Both the position numbers and the translations under genes were made by a program. From Clostridium pascui (GTDB taxonomy: Bacteria > Bacillota > Clostridia > Clostridiales > Clostridiaceae), in NCBI RefSeq assembly GCF_016908015.1, contig NZ_JAFBDB010000004.1, forward strand, positions 62,001 to 126,000: DNA of 64,000 nt, written 5' to 3'. The notes beneath the pieces were generated by a model. The model was given only the letters and a program-made list of their open reading frames with translations. It did not search any database and was not told where the DNA came from. Shown one piece after another: positions 27,284 through 35,841 of this stretch; positions within the stretch are counted from its first letter, which is position 1; each line of letters opens with the position of its first letter.

Positions 27284-30211
27284 TTACTCAAACACATTTA
27301 TTGTTTTATTAAACATTTCTTTATTTTCTTTTATTTTTTCTTCGCTTCCAAATACACATATATAGTTCTTTTCCATGCAATCTCCAAGTAAATTTGATAA
27401 ACCTTTTATTTTATCTACAGATGCACTTAATATTTCATCTCTTTCCTTTTGAACATCTTCAAAAGTGACCTTGCTTAAGTAATTAGCTACAGCTTTATCA
27501 GCTTTCATGGATGCACTAAGTGGATTATCTAAGTTACTTATGGTTCCTATTATATATTTTGTCATTTCTCTTTCGTCTGCTTCAAAATTCTTTACGTAAT
27601 TTACCACATTATCATAAACATCTAATGTGTTTTTAAGATTAGGATCTCTATAGGATGTAAAGTACATATTTCCATTTCTATTGAAGCCTCCAAAGCATCC
27701 ATAAGCTCCACCTTGAACTCTTACTCTATTCCATAGATAATCAAAGCTTGTTATAGTCTTTAACACTTGAAGTACTCCTGTATACTCATATCCAAGTTTT
27801 CTAAAGTTAAATCCCTTAGAATTATATTGAACTTTTCCTGAAGTCATAAGCCCTTCATTTTTAGCAGCAACTTCAAATTTATATTCATTGTAATTAACTT
27901 TTTCATCATTTAGTGAATCATATAATACTGGTAAGCTTTCAGTAAACTTATCATAATCCTCTTCCTCTAGAGTTACACTTATTAAAAGATTATTTTTATT
28001 AAATACTAATTTACTTATTTCCTTTAAAGTGCTTACTATTTCTTCTTTTTTGCTCTCAAAGTTATTATCTAAGTCAACTACAAAATGATAGAAATTAAGT
28101 CCAGAAATAGACTCTGAGTAAGCTGCACTTTGAGAAAAATAAGAAGCTACTCTACCTGCTGCTACCATATGTCCTGCATCAAATAAGGACATTTCCACCC
28201 TGGATTTATATTCCTGTATAATTTCTTTAAGTCTCTTATAGTCATCAAATTTACTAGTTACTATTTGTTCCTTTAATAGATTAAATAATTCAGGAAGCTT
28301 ACTTACAAGAGCCTTAGATCTAACTTTAAGCATAGGAATAAAGTTATCTATATTATTATTATCATAATAAGGTATTGAACCATAACTTATTCCTCCAGTG
28401 TGTATATTTACTTCATTTGATAAGTCTTCATAGCTATAATTTTCTGTACCTACCTTTCCAAGTACTGCACATAAAATTCCTATATAAGGTATAAGTTCTT
28501 GTTTAACTGCCTTACTATTAAAATAAAAATTGATATATGCTATCCTATTAGTAAATAAAGAATGTTTCAGAACTTTAATATCCTTGTAAGTTTCTTCTAA
28601 TAATGGAAGCCTTTCCGAATTCTTATTTATATCTTTTATGGATAGTAGTGGTAACTTTTCTAAGTCCTCTTGATTATCCTCTGAAGTTTGTCTTTTCTCT
28701 AATCTATTAGTTTGCTCTATTATTTTATTTAATTCACTTTCACTTAGTCTTTCTTTATATTCCTTAAGCTCTCTTTTTATTTCCTCTTCTACACTTTCTG
28801 CCATGCCCTTTTTAGGATTTAATATTAAAATAGAACTATGAGAGTTGTTTAATATATATTTTTCTATAATCTTTTCAAAATAATTGGTAGTTAATGCTTC
28901 TTTTACTTTATTTAATTGAGGTTCATAAGCTAAATGCATTAATGGGTCTTCATCATAAAGCCAACTGTCCATGGCCTTTATTCCATATACAAGGCCCCTA
29001 GGATATCCATGATACTCTGCTTCTCTAAGTCTAAATTCTTTAATATTTATGGAAGACTCTATAAGCTTTTTATTTATACCATTGTTAACTAACTCTCTTA
29101 AAGTGTTGAATACCACTTCTTTAAATCTTTCTTTTTGACTTTCACTAGAATTCTTGACTACAATGCTAAAGCTCGGCTGAAGTATACTGCTGTCAAATAC
29201 TCCAAATACATCCTTACCTAAATTAGCATCTATAAGAGCCTTTTTGAGCGGTGCTGCAGGAGTATCTAATAAAAGATGCTCTAAAATATCAAAGGCTAAG
29301 TACAATTCCTTATCTACCACTTTTCCTACCACGAAATTCAGACTCATATAAGATTTATCTTCTTCTTTTTCATTTACGGATATAGGATACTCCACTTTCA
29401 TTTCCTGCATGGATTTAAAAGGCTTTTGCTCTTTAATTTCAGAGCGAATTTCTATTTTATCAAATTCTTTTAAATAATTATCATTAATAAAAGCTAACTC
29501 TTTTAACGTGTCTCCATTACCATATAAATATATATAGCTGTTTGAAGGATGATAATATTTTTTATGAAAATCTATAAATTCTTCATAAGATAAATCTGGA
29601 ATAAATTCAGGATCTCCTCCTGATTCCACTCCATAAGTAGTATCTGGGAAAAGAGATTGAGATATCTTTCTCATAAGCACTGATTCTGGTGATGAGAAAG
29701 CACCTTTCATCTCATTGTAAACTACACCTTTATAAGTTAATGAATCATTTTTATCTTTAAGCTCGTAATGCCAACCTTCCTGCATAAATATTTCTGGGTA
29801 TTTATATATATTTGGATAAAGTACTGCATCTAGGTATACATCCATAAGATTGAAGAAATCTTTTTCATTTCTACTAGCTACAGGGTACATAGTCTTATCT
29901 GCAAAGGTCATTGCATTTAAAAATGTATTTAAGGATCCCTTTATAAGTTCTACAAAAGGTTCCTTAACTGGAAACTTTCTTGAACCACAAAGCACAGAGT
30001 GCTCAAGTATATGTGCAACTCCAGTACTGTTTTCTGGAGGAGTTCTAAAGGATATTGAAAACACCCTATTATCTTCGTCATTTACAAGTTTTAAAAGCTT
30101 TGCTCCAGTTTTTAGGTGTTCAAATATAAAAGCATCTGAGTTTAATTCTTTTACACGATTTTTTTCTAAAAGTCTAAATCCATTGTATTCTTTATTTAAT
30201 TCTAAATTCAT
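27284..30211 (-). CDS. M16C presequence-protease-like zinc peptidase
   Basis: A 975-residue protein with four repeated M16 domains. It belongs to the M16C/PreP group, which degrades short unfolded peptides inside a closed chamber. The inverted zinc motif HxxEH is at His67-Glu70-His71 (VAHILEHSVLCG), with the distal glutamate ligand about 100 residues on near VVYNEMKGAF. A substrate-binding Arg/Tyr pair is likely in the C-terminal half (WNRVRVQGGAYG near 852). Its length is normal for bacterial PreP homologues (about 970-1000). No signal peptide is seen. The role is turnover of small peptides; no partner gene is adjacent. Confidence 0.92.
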   Translation of the reverse strand: MNLELNKEYNGFRLLEKNRVKELNSDAFIFEHLKTGAKLLKLVNDEDNRVFSISFRTPPENSTGVAHILEHSVLCGSRKFPVKEPFVELIKGSLNTFLNAMTFADKTMYPVASRNEKDFFNLMDVYLDAVLYPNIYKYPEIFMQEGWHYELKDKNDSLTYKGVVYNEMKGAFSSPESVLMRKISQSLFPDTTYGVESGGDPEFIPDLSYEEFIDFHKKYYHPSNSYIYLYGNGDTLKELAFINDNYLKEFDKIEIRSEIKEQKPFKSMQEMKVEYPISVNEKEEDKSYMSLNFVVGKVVDKELYLAFDILEHLLLDTPAAPLKKALIDANLGKDVFGVFDSSILQPSFSIVVKNSSESQKERFKEVVFNTLRELVNNGINKKLIESSINIKEFRLREAEYHGYPRGLVYGIKAMDSWLYDEDPLMHLAYEPQLNKVKEALTTNYFEKIIEKYILNNSHSSILILNPKKGMAESVEEEIKRELKEYKERLSESELNKIIEQTNRLEKRQTSEDNQEDLEKLPLLSIKDINKNSERLPLLEETYKDIKVLKHSLFTNRIAYINFYFNSKAVKQELIPYIGILCAVLGKVGTENYSYEDLSNEVNIHTGGISYGSIPYYDNNNIDNFIPMLKVRSKALVSKLPELFNLLKEQIVTSKFDDYKRLKEIIQEYKSRVEMSLFDAGHMVAAGRVASYFSQSAAYSESISGLNFYHFVVDLDNNFESKKEEIVSTLKEISKLVFNKNNLLISVTLEEEDYDKFTESLPVLYDSLNDEKVNYNEYKFEVAAKNEGLMTSGKVQYNSKGFNFRKLGYEYTGVLQVLKTITSFDYLWNRVRVQGGAYGCFGGFNRNGNMYFTSYRDPNLKNTLDVYDNVVNYVKNFEADEREMTKYIIGTISNLDNPLSASMKADKAVANYLSKVTFEDVQKERDEILSASVDKIKGLSNLLGDCMEKNYICVFGSEEKIKENKEMFNKTINVFE

Positions 30212-30393
30212 AACTTTCCTCCTTAATAAAAATTACCAAATATTACTTCATACTAATTATTATGCCACAAAAATTATGTTCTATAAATTAAAAATTGAAA
30301 TTTACTAACAATATTAAAACAACTGCGTTATTCTCAGTTCTATACAAAAGCATAAGTAATTTTATTAATGTTATTTAAACTTGTAAAAATCTA

Positions 30394-30422
30394 TTGACTA
30401 TTTATGTTATTACTGTTATTAT
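30394..30422 (+). promoter_or_regulatory. abrB promoter
   Basis: TTGACT, 17 bp, TATTAT. About 13 bp downstream is AGTCGAATA (30435-30443), close to the Spo0A box TGTCGAA, at the place where Spo0A represses abrB in Bacillus. The resemblance is one mismatch in seven, so the second part is tentative. Confidence 0.55.
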
Positions 30423-30465
30423 TTAATTAATAAAAGTCGAATATTGTTTTAGGAGGAACCGTGTT

Positions 30466-30711
30466 ATGAAATCTACTGGTATAGTTAGAAGAGTTGATGA
30501 ATTAGGAAGAATTGTTATTCCTATAGAGCTTAGGAGAACATTAGATATAGAAATCAAAGATTCTTTAGAAATCTTCGTTGATGGAGAGCAGATAATACTT
30601 AAGAAGTATAGCCCATCTTGTATATTCTGTGGAAATGCTAAGGATGTTATAAACTACAAAGGTAAAAACATCTGCCAAGCTTGTCTTGAAGAATTAAAAT
30701 CTGATAAATAA
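30466..30711 (+). CDS. abrB: AbrB-family transition-state regulator
   Basis: An 81-residue regulator. The swapped-hairpin AbrB domain is at 1-48 (GIVRRVDELGRIVIPIELRR). The C-terminal part has CIFCGN and CQAC, two cysteine pairs forming a probable zinc ribbon, as in clostridial AbrB proteins, rather than the Bacillus multimerisation tail. AbrB homologues in Clostridium control the switch between acid and solvent production and sporulation. AGGAGG ribosome binding site, clear promoter and terminator. Confidence 0.93.
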   Translation: MKSTGIVRRVDELGRIVIPIELRRTLDIEIKDSLEIFVDGEQIILKKYSPSCIFCGNAKDVINYKGKNICQACLEELKSDK

Positions 30712-30738
30712 AAATAAGCCTAAATGGCTTATTTTTTT
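30711..30738 (+). terminator. abrB terminator
   Basis: AAATAAGCC / GGCTTATTT stem with a TAAAT loop and a TTTTTTT tail, right at the stop codon. Confidence 0.92.
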
Positions 30739-30822
30739 ATTTCCATTTAATATTTATTGTCGAAAAAAACTGACGAAATTCCACTTGTAATTTATAGTTA
30801 AGTTTGCCTTTTATTTCACTTC

Positions 30823-31389
30823 TTACAGCTTAAAATCTATACTTCTAATTATATATTTACCAAATATGCCAAATATAATTGGAAATAATATGAAAGCAGT
30901 ATTTTTATATACAGATGATATATCAATATATATATACTTAGAAATATAAGGTGTTGCAAATGCACATCCATAGGCTAAAAATGTAACCAAACGACTATTC
31001 ACCATTAAGAGACTTACTATATTGCTTAAACTTGCAAAAAATATAATTTTAAAGAGCACGGAAAGCTTAGTTAAAACTTCTATATTTGCATTTAACATAA
31101 AGGCTACAAGTAAGTATATAATCCATATTATTACCGAAAAAATCAAATTTAAAATTTGACCAATTTGAAAATATTCCTCCCTTGTTATTGAAAAGTTCAT
31201 TACATATCTATATCTTTTATAATATAATTCAAACAGTATTACTGGTAAGAATACATATAAATATACGTTTACGGATGCTTTTTTTATGTCCAAAGCAATA
31301 AACAAAATACTCATTACTGAACCTACTAACATGATGATGCCAATTGAGGTGTCTATTACAAGCCCTAACTTTTCCTTAAAGTCATTCAC
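30823..31389 (-). CDS. ABC transporter membrane protein, third subunit
   Basis: A 188-residue protein with about six hydrophobic helices, similar in build to ABC-2 type permeases. Its start overlaps the stop of the ATPase gene by 8 bp. It has the segment MNFSITREEYFQIGQILNLI, which mirrors GFGITRKEFYILTIIYNVV in the upstream permease, so the permeases are related to each other. Confidence 0.75.
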   Translation of the reverse strand: MNDFKEKLGLVIDTSIGIIMLVGSVMSILFIALDIKKASVNVYLYVFLPVILFELYYKRYRYVMNFSITREEYFQIGQILNLIFSVIIWIIYLLVAFMLNANIEVLTKLSVLFKIIFFASLSNIVSLLMVNSRLVTFLAYGCAFATPYISKYIYIDISSVYKNTAFILFPIIFGIFGKYIIRSIDFKL

Positions 31390-32260
31390 TCCTTACACCT
31401 TCCTTCAATAGATTTACAAATAATTTTTGAAGAGGCATTTTTTCTAAGGTAAGCCCTTTGCTTTGAAGCTGTATTTTTTCTTCGTAGCTTATATCATCAT
31501 ATATACCTGCCCTTATAAAAGAGGCTATTTTTTCTTTGGACACCACATTTAACTTTATTAAAATATCATTTAACTCTTCTTCTTTTCCAGTAATATAAAA
31601 TGCTCTTTCATCAATTGTATCTCTATCTTCATTTAATATAATCTTTCCTTTGTCCATAAATATAATTCCCTCAAATAGGCTTTCTATTTCCTCTATATAG
31701 TGAGTTGAAAAAATTATTGTCCTTGGATTTTCTTCATAGTCCCTTAAAAGTTCTTCATAAAATATCTCTCTGTTAAAAGGATCCAGCCCCGCATAGGCTT
31801 CATCAAATATAGTTATAGGTGCTCTGCTTGCCAGTGCTACTATTATATTCAAACAAGCTTTCATACCTTTAGAAAGATCTCCATACTTTTTCCCTAGTTC
31901 TACATTAAATTTACCTAAAAGCCTTTCCTTAAATTCTTCATCCCAATATTTTAAAAATGTCTTAGCCGCACTGAATATTTCTCTTCCTGTCATGTCCCCT
32001 GAAAATCCATTTTCTTGACAAAGATATATTTTACTTAAGGCATTCTTATTTTCAAATATCTCCTCTCTAAAGGCTTTTATGCTTCCCTCTGTTTTTACAT
32101 ATTGGGATGCAATACACCTTAACAAAGTAGTTTTGCCAGCACCATTTCTTCCTACCAAACAGTATATTTTATTTTCCTCTATATTTAAGTTTAAATCTTC
32201 AAAAACATTTCTATTCCAAAACCTCTTTTTTAAATTAGTTATTTCAACTGCATAGTTCAT
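31382..32260 (-). CDS. ABC transporter ATPase (YtrB-like)
   Basis: A 292-residue ATPase. Walker A is GRNGAGKTT near 38-46, the signature region is YGDLSKGMKACLNI near 131 (degenerate from LSGG to LSKG), and Walker B is APITIFDEAYAGLD near 153, with the H-loop in IIFSTHYIEE near 182. The C-terminal 70 residues are typical of the GntR-linked YtrB group. It works with the membrane subunits on either side and is controlled by the GntR gene at the head of the unit. The substrate is unknown; related B. subtilis Ytr genes respond to cell-wall antibiotics. Confidence 0.88.
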   Translation of the reverse strand: MNYAVEITNLKKRFWNRNVFEDLNLNIEENKIYCLVGRNGAGKTTLLRCIASQYVKTEGSIKAFREEIFENKNALSKIYLCQENGFSGDMTGREIFSAAKTFLKYWDEEFKERLLGKFNVELGKKYGDLSKGMKACLNIIVALASRAPITIFDEAYAGLDPFNREIFYEELLRDYEENPRTIIFSTHYIEEIESLFEGIIFMDKGKIILNEDRDTIDERAFYITGKEEELNDILIKLNVVSKEKIASFIRAGIYDDISYEEKIQLQSKGLTLEKMPLQKLFVNLLKEGVRSE

Positions 32261-32901
32261 TATTCTACTTCCCCCTTAATTTTAATTTCAATGCCTTTAT
32301 GGACTAAATAACTTGTAATATAGTTAAAGGCTATAGTTATAATAAGCATTATATAAAACTGCCTTAGTGTAAAATTATTATAAGAAACTAATTTTTCATT
32401 AAAACTTATAAAATTATTAGTATTAAATCCTGCGGAATATATTCCAGAATATATAGCAAAATATATAAACCCAGTTATCCAAGTTATTGCTTCATAGTCA
32501 GTATGCTGAAATATTTGATGAAAGGATAATATACTAAAAAACACTAAGACAAGCATTAAATATAATAAAAATACATAAATAAAGTAACTTCTATCTATGT
32601 TATCAATTTTCATCTTTGTTAAAGTTATTACTACTGATGATAAAATCGAATTTACAACGTTATATATTATAGTTAAAATATAAAATTCCTTTCTAGTTAT
32701 ACCAAATCCTAAAAAAACATTTATTTTATCACTTCTATTTTCTACTATTTTACGAAAAAAAATAAATACCAACATACTGTCAAAAATTCCTGGCAACCTT
32801 TTGATTAAATTCCCTTGAAAAATTCCTAATATAACTACCACAAATGATATCATATAAAATACTCTGTTTCTTTTAACCATATATGCTAACTTATTTATCA
32901 C
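32260..32901 (-). CDS. ABC-2 type membrane subunit
   Basis: A 213-residue protein with about six membrane helices, one base overlapping the ATPase gene. It shares GFGITRKEFYILTIIYNVV and the end FNYITSYLVHKGIEIKIKGE with the protein at 33331-33933, so these are duplicated subunits in one cluster. Confidence 0.78.
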   Translation of the reverse strand: MINKLAYMVKRNRVFYMISFVVVILGIFQGNLIKRLPGIFDSMLVFIFFRKIVENRSDKINVFLGFGITRKEFYILTIIYNVVNSILSSVVITLTKMKIDNIDRSYFIYVFLLYLMLVLVFFSILSFHQIFQHTDYEAITWITGFIYFAIYSGIYSAGFNTNNFISFNEKLVSYNNFTLRQFYIMLIITIAFNYITSYLVHKGIEIKIKGEVE

Positions 32902-32918
32902 CCTTCTTCCCCCTTAAC

Positions 32919-33284
32919 CTATGTCTTAAACTTATTTAAGCAAGTTATTATATCTTCAATAGAAATACCTATGCTTTTTCCCTCTTCTATAATACTTTTT
33001 AATTTATTATCTAAAAACTCCTGCCTTTTCCACAATCTAATTTTCTTCCTTGCTCCAAGAGCTACAAACATTCCAAGCCCTCGCCTTTTATATAAAATAT
33101 CTTTATTAACTAATATGTTCATTGCCTTTCTTGTGGTGGCTGGGTTTATACCATAAACTTGAGCAAACTCCGTTGTGGACATTACCTGTGTTTCTTCCTC
33201 TATAATTCCTCTTAAAATGTCATCTTCTATTCCCTCTGCAATTTGTATGTATATAGGCTTTATATCATTGGGATTAATAACCAA
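32919..33284 (-). CDS. YtrA-type GntR regulator
   Basis: A 121-residue regulator with an N-terminal winged helix (MSTTEFAQVYGINPATTRKA) and only a short helical tail, the YtrA subfamily layout. It lies 17 bp upstream of the permease and ATPase genes it should control. A GTTGGTTAC-N4-GTAACTAAC dyad at 34859 and a weaker TTAGTTAC at 33304 are possible operators. Confidence 0.88.
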   Translation of the reverse strand: MVINPNDIKPIYIQIAEGIEDDILRGIIEEETQVMSTTEFAQVYGINPATTRKAMNILVNKDILYKRRGLGMFVALGARKKIRLWKRQEFLDNKLKSIIEEGKSIGISIEDIITCLNKFKT

Positions 33285-33330
33285 ATCCTTTCACCACCTC
33301 GTTAATTAGTTACTTCAATTTTATAACTCA

Positions 33331-33933
33331 CTATTCTGCATCCCCTATAATTTTAACTTCAACACTCTTATGAACCAAATAACTTGTTATATAGTTAAAT
33401 CCTATTATTAAAAATGACATTATATAATAATCCATTAGCTTAAACTCTTGGTAACTAAATAAATCTTCATTAAAATTTATAAAATTATCATTGAAAAGAA
33501 GAAAAAAATACCTAGAAACAAACAGTGCTAAATACATAACTATGACCCCAAACCTTACTGCCGCATAATCACTATGTTTAAAAAATTCATTAAATAATTT
33601 AGTGCTTAAAAATACTAAAACTAGTGTAAAATAAAATAAAAATACATATTTGAAATAATTTTGTGATAAATTATTGGACTTTACTCTTATTACAGATAAT
33701 ATTATTGATGCTATAGCTGAGGATAAAATATTATATATTACTATAATTACATAGTACTCTTTTCTAGAGGTTTGAAATGATAAAAATATATTAAATTTGT
33801 CATATCTTTTTCCCAATAAAACTCCTATTAATGCTATCATTAATCCTGCTATTAATGCATTTGAACTTAACATAATAAAAATAATAACATACAGTATTAA
33901 GTCCCTTTTAAGCATGTATATTAACTTATTCAT
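33331..33933 (-). CDS. Membrane protein paralogous to the ABC subunit at 32260
   Basis: A 200-residue protein with about six helices (MNKLIYMLKRDLILYVIIFI). The matching segments FQTSRKEYYVIIVIYNILSS and FNYITSYLVHKSVEVKIIGD show it is a duplicate of the subunit at 32260-32901, with which it may pair in the transporter. The start at 33933 is chosen by alignment with that paralogue and by the GGGGGT ribosome binding site. Confidence 0.75.
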   Translation of the reverse strand: MNKLIYMLKRDLILYVIIFIMLSSNALIAGLMIALIGVLLGKRYDKFNIFLSFQTSRKEYYVIIVIYNILSSAIASIILSVIRVKSNNLSQNYFKYVFLFYFTLVLVFLSTKLFNEFFKHSDYAAVRFGVIVMYLALFVSRYFFLLFNDNFINFNEDLFSYQEFKLMDYYIMSFLIIGFNYITSYLVHKSVEVKIIGDAE

Positions 33934-33987
33934 AATTTTAGTTACCCCCAATAATCTACTAATAAACTGTTGCTATATATATTTAAC

Positions 33988-34041
33988 GGGATGGGGAGTG
34001 AAAATTCATAATAGAAATTACAAATCTTCACTCCCCATCCC
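33988..34041. terminator. Perfect 15-bp GC-rich stem-loop
   Basis: GGGATGGGGAGTGAA and its exact complement flank a 24-nt loop, between the stop of the gene at 34056 and the start at 33933. On the minus strand the stem is followed by GTTAAATA, not a T-run, so it may be a weak terminator, an attenuator or a processing site that lowers expression of the downstream genes. Confidence 0.6.
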
Positions 34042-34055
34042 ATAGCTTTAATCAA

Positions 34056-34793
34056 TTAACATTCTATTATTTTCTCTTCTACTTTTTCTTCTTTTTTACA
34101 AATAGTCATGGTGAACATATATAAATAACCCCCGATACTTGCTGATGCAAAATTCATCAATACAGAGCCTATTGGATTAATTTTAGGACTTATATTTGCT
34201 AGTGCCATTACTCCTCCTATGATAGCTAGGATAATACTTACCGTAATTCCTAATAATAATAATTCTCCAAAATGCTTTTTACCCAATGCCGTCCCTTTTT
34301 TTAAGGCTTCTCCTACACTTGTATTGTAATATATTAAATACGCATCACATGGAATTAATAACACGTTAAAAAGTATTAATAAAATAACCATAAATGGTAT
34401 CAATATTCCCCAAAATCCTAAAACAATTAGCCCTATTGATATAGCAGAAATAATTATATTTAACCCCAAATATCTTAAATAAAAGCCCAGGCTTTCTTTA
34501 AAGTTTTCCTTATAATTTATATCCTTTTTATTTACTAAGGCTTTTATAACCACCATTGAAAATGAGTAAAATAATGATCCTATAAATATATAAAATAAAA
34601 TCGGTATTGCCTCATTTATTATTATTTGTTTGGAAACTGAAAGATTTTTTAGTAAGTTTCCTCCTTTTCCAAAGAAGTCATATTTGTCAAATTCTAAATT
34701 AAGGCTAGTACTTTCAAACAATACCTTCACTAAAATAAATGGCAATAAAAATTTGAAACCCTTCTTATAGTTATTCCAAACTTCTCCATACAT
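34056..34793 (-). CDS. Polytopic membrane protein
   Basis: A 245-residue protein with about five helices, the central ones very hydrophobic (GLIVLGFWGILIPFMVILLI). It opens with MYGEVWNNYKKGFKFLLPFI and has ISVGEALKKGTALGKKHFGE-like text near 170, typical of a family of clostridial membrane proteins related to the glycerophosphodiester phosphodiesterase membrane domain or DUF975. No catalytic motif is visible. It probably heads the ABC gene cluster. Confidence 0.68.
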   Translation of the reverse strand: MYGEVWNNYKKGFKFLLPFILVKVLFESTSLNLEFDKYDFFGKGGNLLKNLSVSKQIIINEAIPILFYIFIGSLFYSFSMVVIKALVNKKDINYKENFKESLGFYLRYLGLNIIISAISIGLIVLGFWGILIPFMVILLILFNVLLIPCDAYLIYYNTSVGEALKKGTALGKKHFGELLLLGITVSIILAIIGGVMALANISPKINPIGSVLMNFASASIGGYLYMFTMTICKKEEKVEEKIIEC

Positions 34794-34858
34794 AAAACTT
34801 TCCTCCTAAAATTTATTCTTCTCCACTAATTTTACGAATTTAAGTCTACGCTTAGTTG

Positions 34859-34880
34859 GTTGGTTACTCATGTAACTAAC
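34859..34880. promoter_or_regulatory. Dyad-symmetric operator candidate
   Basis: GTTGGTTAC-TCAT-GTAACTAAC, 8 of 9 bases paired, 66 bp upstream of the membrane gene that begins the GntR/ABC cluster. The half site TTAGTTAC also occurs at about 33305 just upstream of the GntR gene, which makes the YtrA-type GntR the likely binder. Confidence 0.55.
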
Positions 34881-35090
34881 TTAAGTATAACTCTAATAGC
34901 TCTGTCCTGCAAAAATATTCTGAATTGCTTTCTTGATTACTTGCTCAATTTTCCTACTTTTCCTATAGATAACACTTAATTGCTAAGTATTTTTAGCTAA
35001 TACTAATTGACATTGTATAAGAGTTAGAATAGTATTGTATTTGTTACATTGCAAATAATAGTTAACAAATAATAGATAACAATTTTTGTG

Positions 35091-35115
35091 GAACTTTCGC
35101 CAAAGCGAAATTCCT
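35091..35115. other. Small hairpin upstream of the rod element
   Basis: GGAACTTTCGC / GCGAAATTCC with a CAAA loop, one bulge. It stands 28 bp before the large element. The 300 bp before it (34800-35090) are AT-rich with only the dyad at 34859 seen. Confidence 0.45.
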
Positions 35116-35143
35116 TCCTTCAGCAGGTTTAACGGATATTTTT

Positions 35144-35360
35144 AATGTTGAATATATAGTAGAAGATTTGTATTGTAGAAAGCATTGAACGAGCACTAAA
35201 ACCTCTTTATTTCTGACTTTAAAATACCGTATAGAGCCTTCTACTGTTTGAGCTACAGCGAGTTTAGAAGGCTTAGGTGTTTTAAAAGGAAGAAATATTA
35301 GAGGTTTTTTGCAAAGTGAAGCTTTCCTAAATACAAATCCCCTACTTCTAATTCAACATT
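35144..35360 (+). ncRNA. 217-nt rod-like inverted repeat in the leader of the Cys-tail gene
   Basis: The DNA folds on itself almost end to end. The outer helix is AATGTTGAAT / ATTCAACATT (perfect, 35144-35153 with 35351-35360). Next, GATTTGTATT near 35165 pairs with AATACAAATC near 35330. Then AAAACCTCTTTATTTCT near 35199 pairs with AGAAATATTAGAGGTTTT near 35291, and TTTAAAATACC plus AGCCTTCTA pair with TAGAAGGCT plus AGGTGTTTTAAAA. The top loop is CTGTTTGAGCTACAGCGAG. Mismatches are spread so that pairing is kept on both arms. The 3' end stops 6 bp before the AAAAGGAG ribosome binding site. It could be a structured leader RNA or a miniature transposable element; no transcript evidence is available, so the type is provisional. 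Confidence 0.6.
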
Positions 35361-35381
35361 ATCTTAAAAGGAGTGATTTTT

Positions 35382-35762
35382 ATGGATAAATTAAAGATAA
35401 AAATATCAGAACAGGCTTATGATAAGATTTTAAATATATTAAAAAATGATGATAACTTTGATTGTGTAAAATTTTCTATGGAATCTAGCTGCTGTAATCC
35501 TAAGGTAGGCATATATTTAGATGACCTAAATAACATATCTAATGACGATAGGAAAGACACTATAGAAGATTTAAATATAATATATCCTAAGGCCTTAACA
35601 GAAAAGGTTAAAGAAGTTCAATTAGTTTATAGAAATAATGGTTTTATGATTAAATCCATACCTTTGAAAAAAAGCACAGGCTGCTCTGGTAAATCTGGCT
35701 CTGACTCTGGATGTTCAGGCTGCAGTTCAAAGGGTGCTGGGTGCTCTGGATGTCATCATTAA
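35382..35762 (+). CDS. HesB-like protein with Cys/Ser/Gly tail
   Basis: A 126-residue protein. Residues 1-95 resemble the HesB/IscA beta-rich fold (KIKISEQAYDKILNIL, then SSCCNPKVGIYLDD). The last 28 residues are a low-complexity tail with seven cysteines (TGCSGKSGSDSGCSGCSSKG and on to CSGCHH), which could bind an Fe-S cluster or another metal. The ATG at 35382 is chosen for its AAAAGGAG site 8 bp upstream. Because its leader is the large hairpin at 35144, its expression may depend on RNA structure (inference). Confidence 0.72.
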   Translation: MDKLKIKISEQAYDKILNILKNDDNFDCVKFSMESSCCNPKVGIYLDDLNNISNDDRKDTIEDLNIIYPKALTEKVKEVQLVYRNNGFMIKSIPLKKSTGCSGKSGSDSGCSGCSSKGAGCSGCHH

Positions 35763-35841
35763 AAATTAAGGTGTGCTAATCTCATCAGCATACCTTTTTG
35801 AATTGAATCATTAAGTTACCCATAAATTTTATTCCCCACGA

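Noticed and set aside
27284-30211. Long open frames antisense to the M16 protease and to other genes
   Set aside because: Biased codon use opposite real genes creates these frames; they have no ribosome binding sites or recognisable products.
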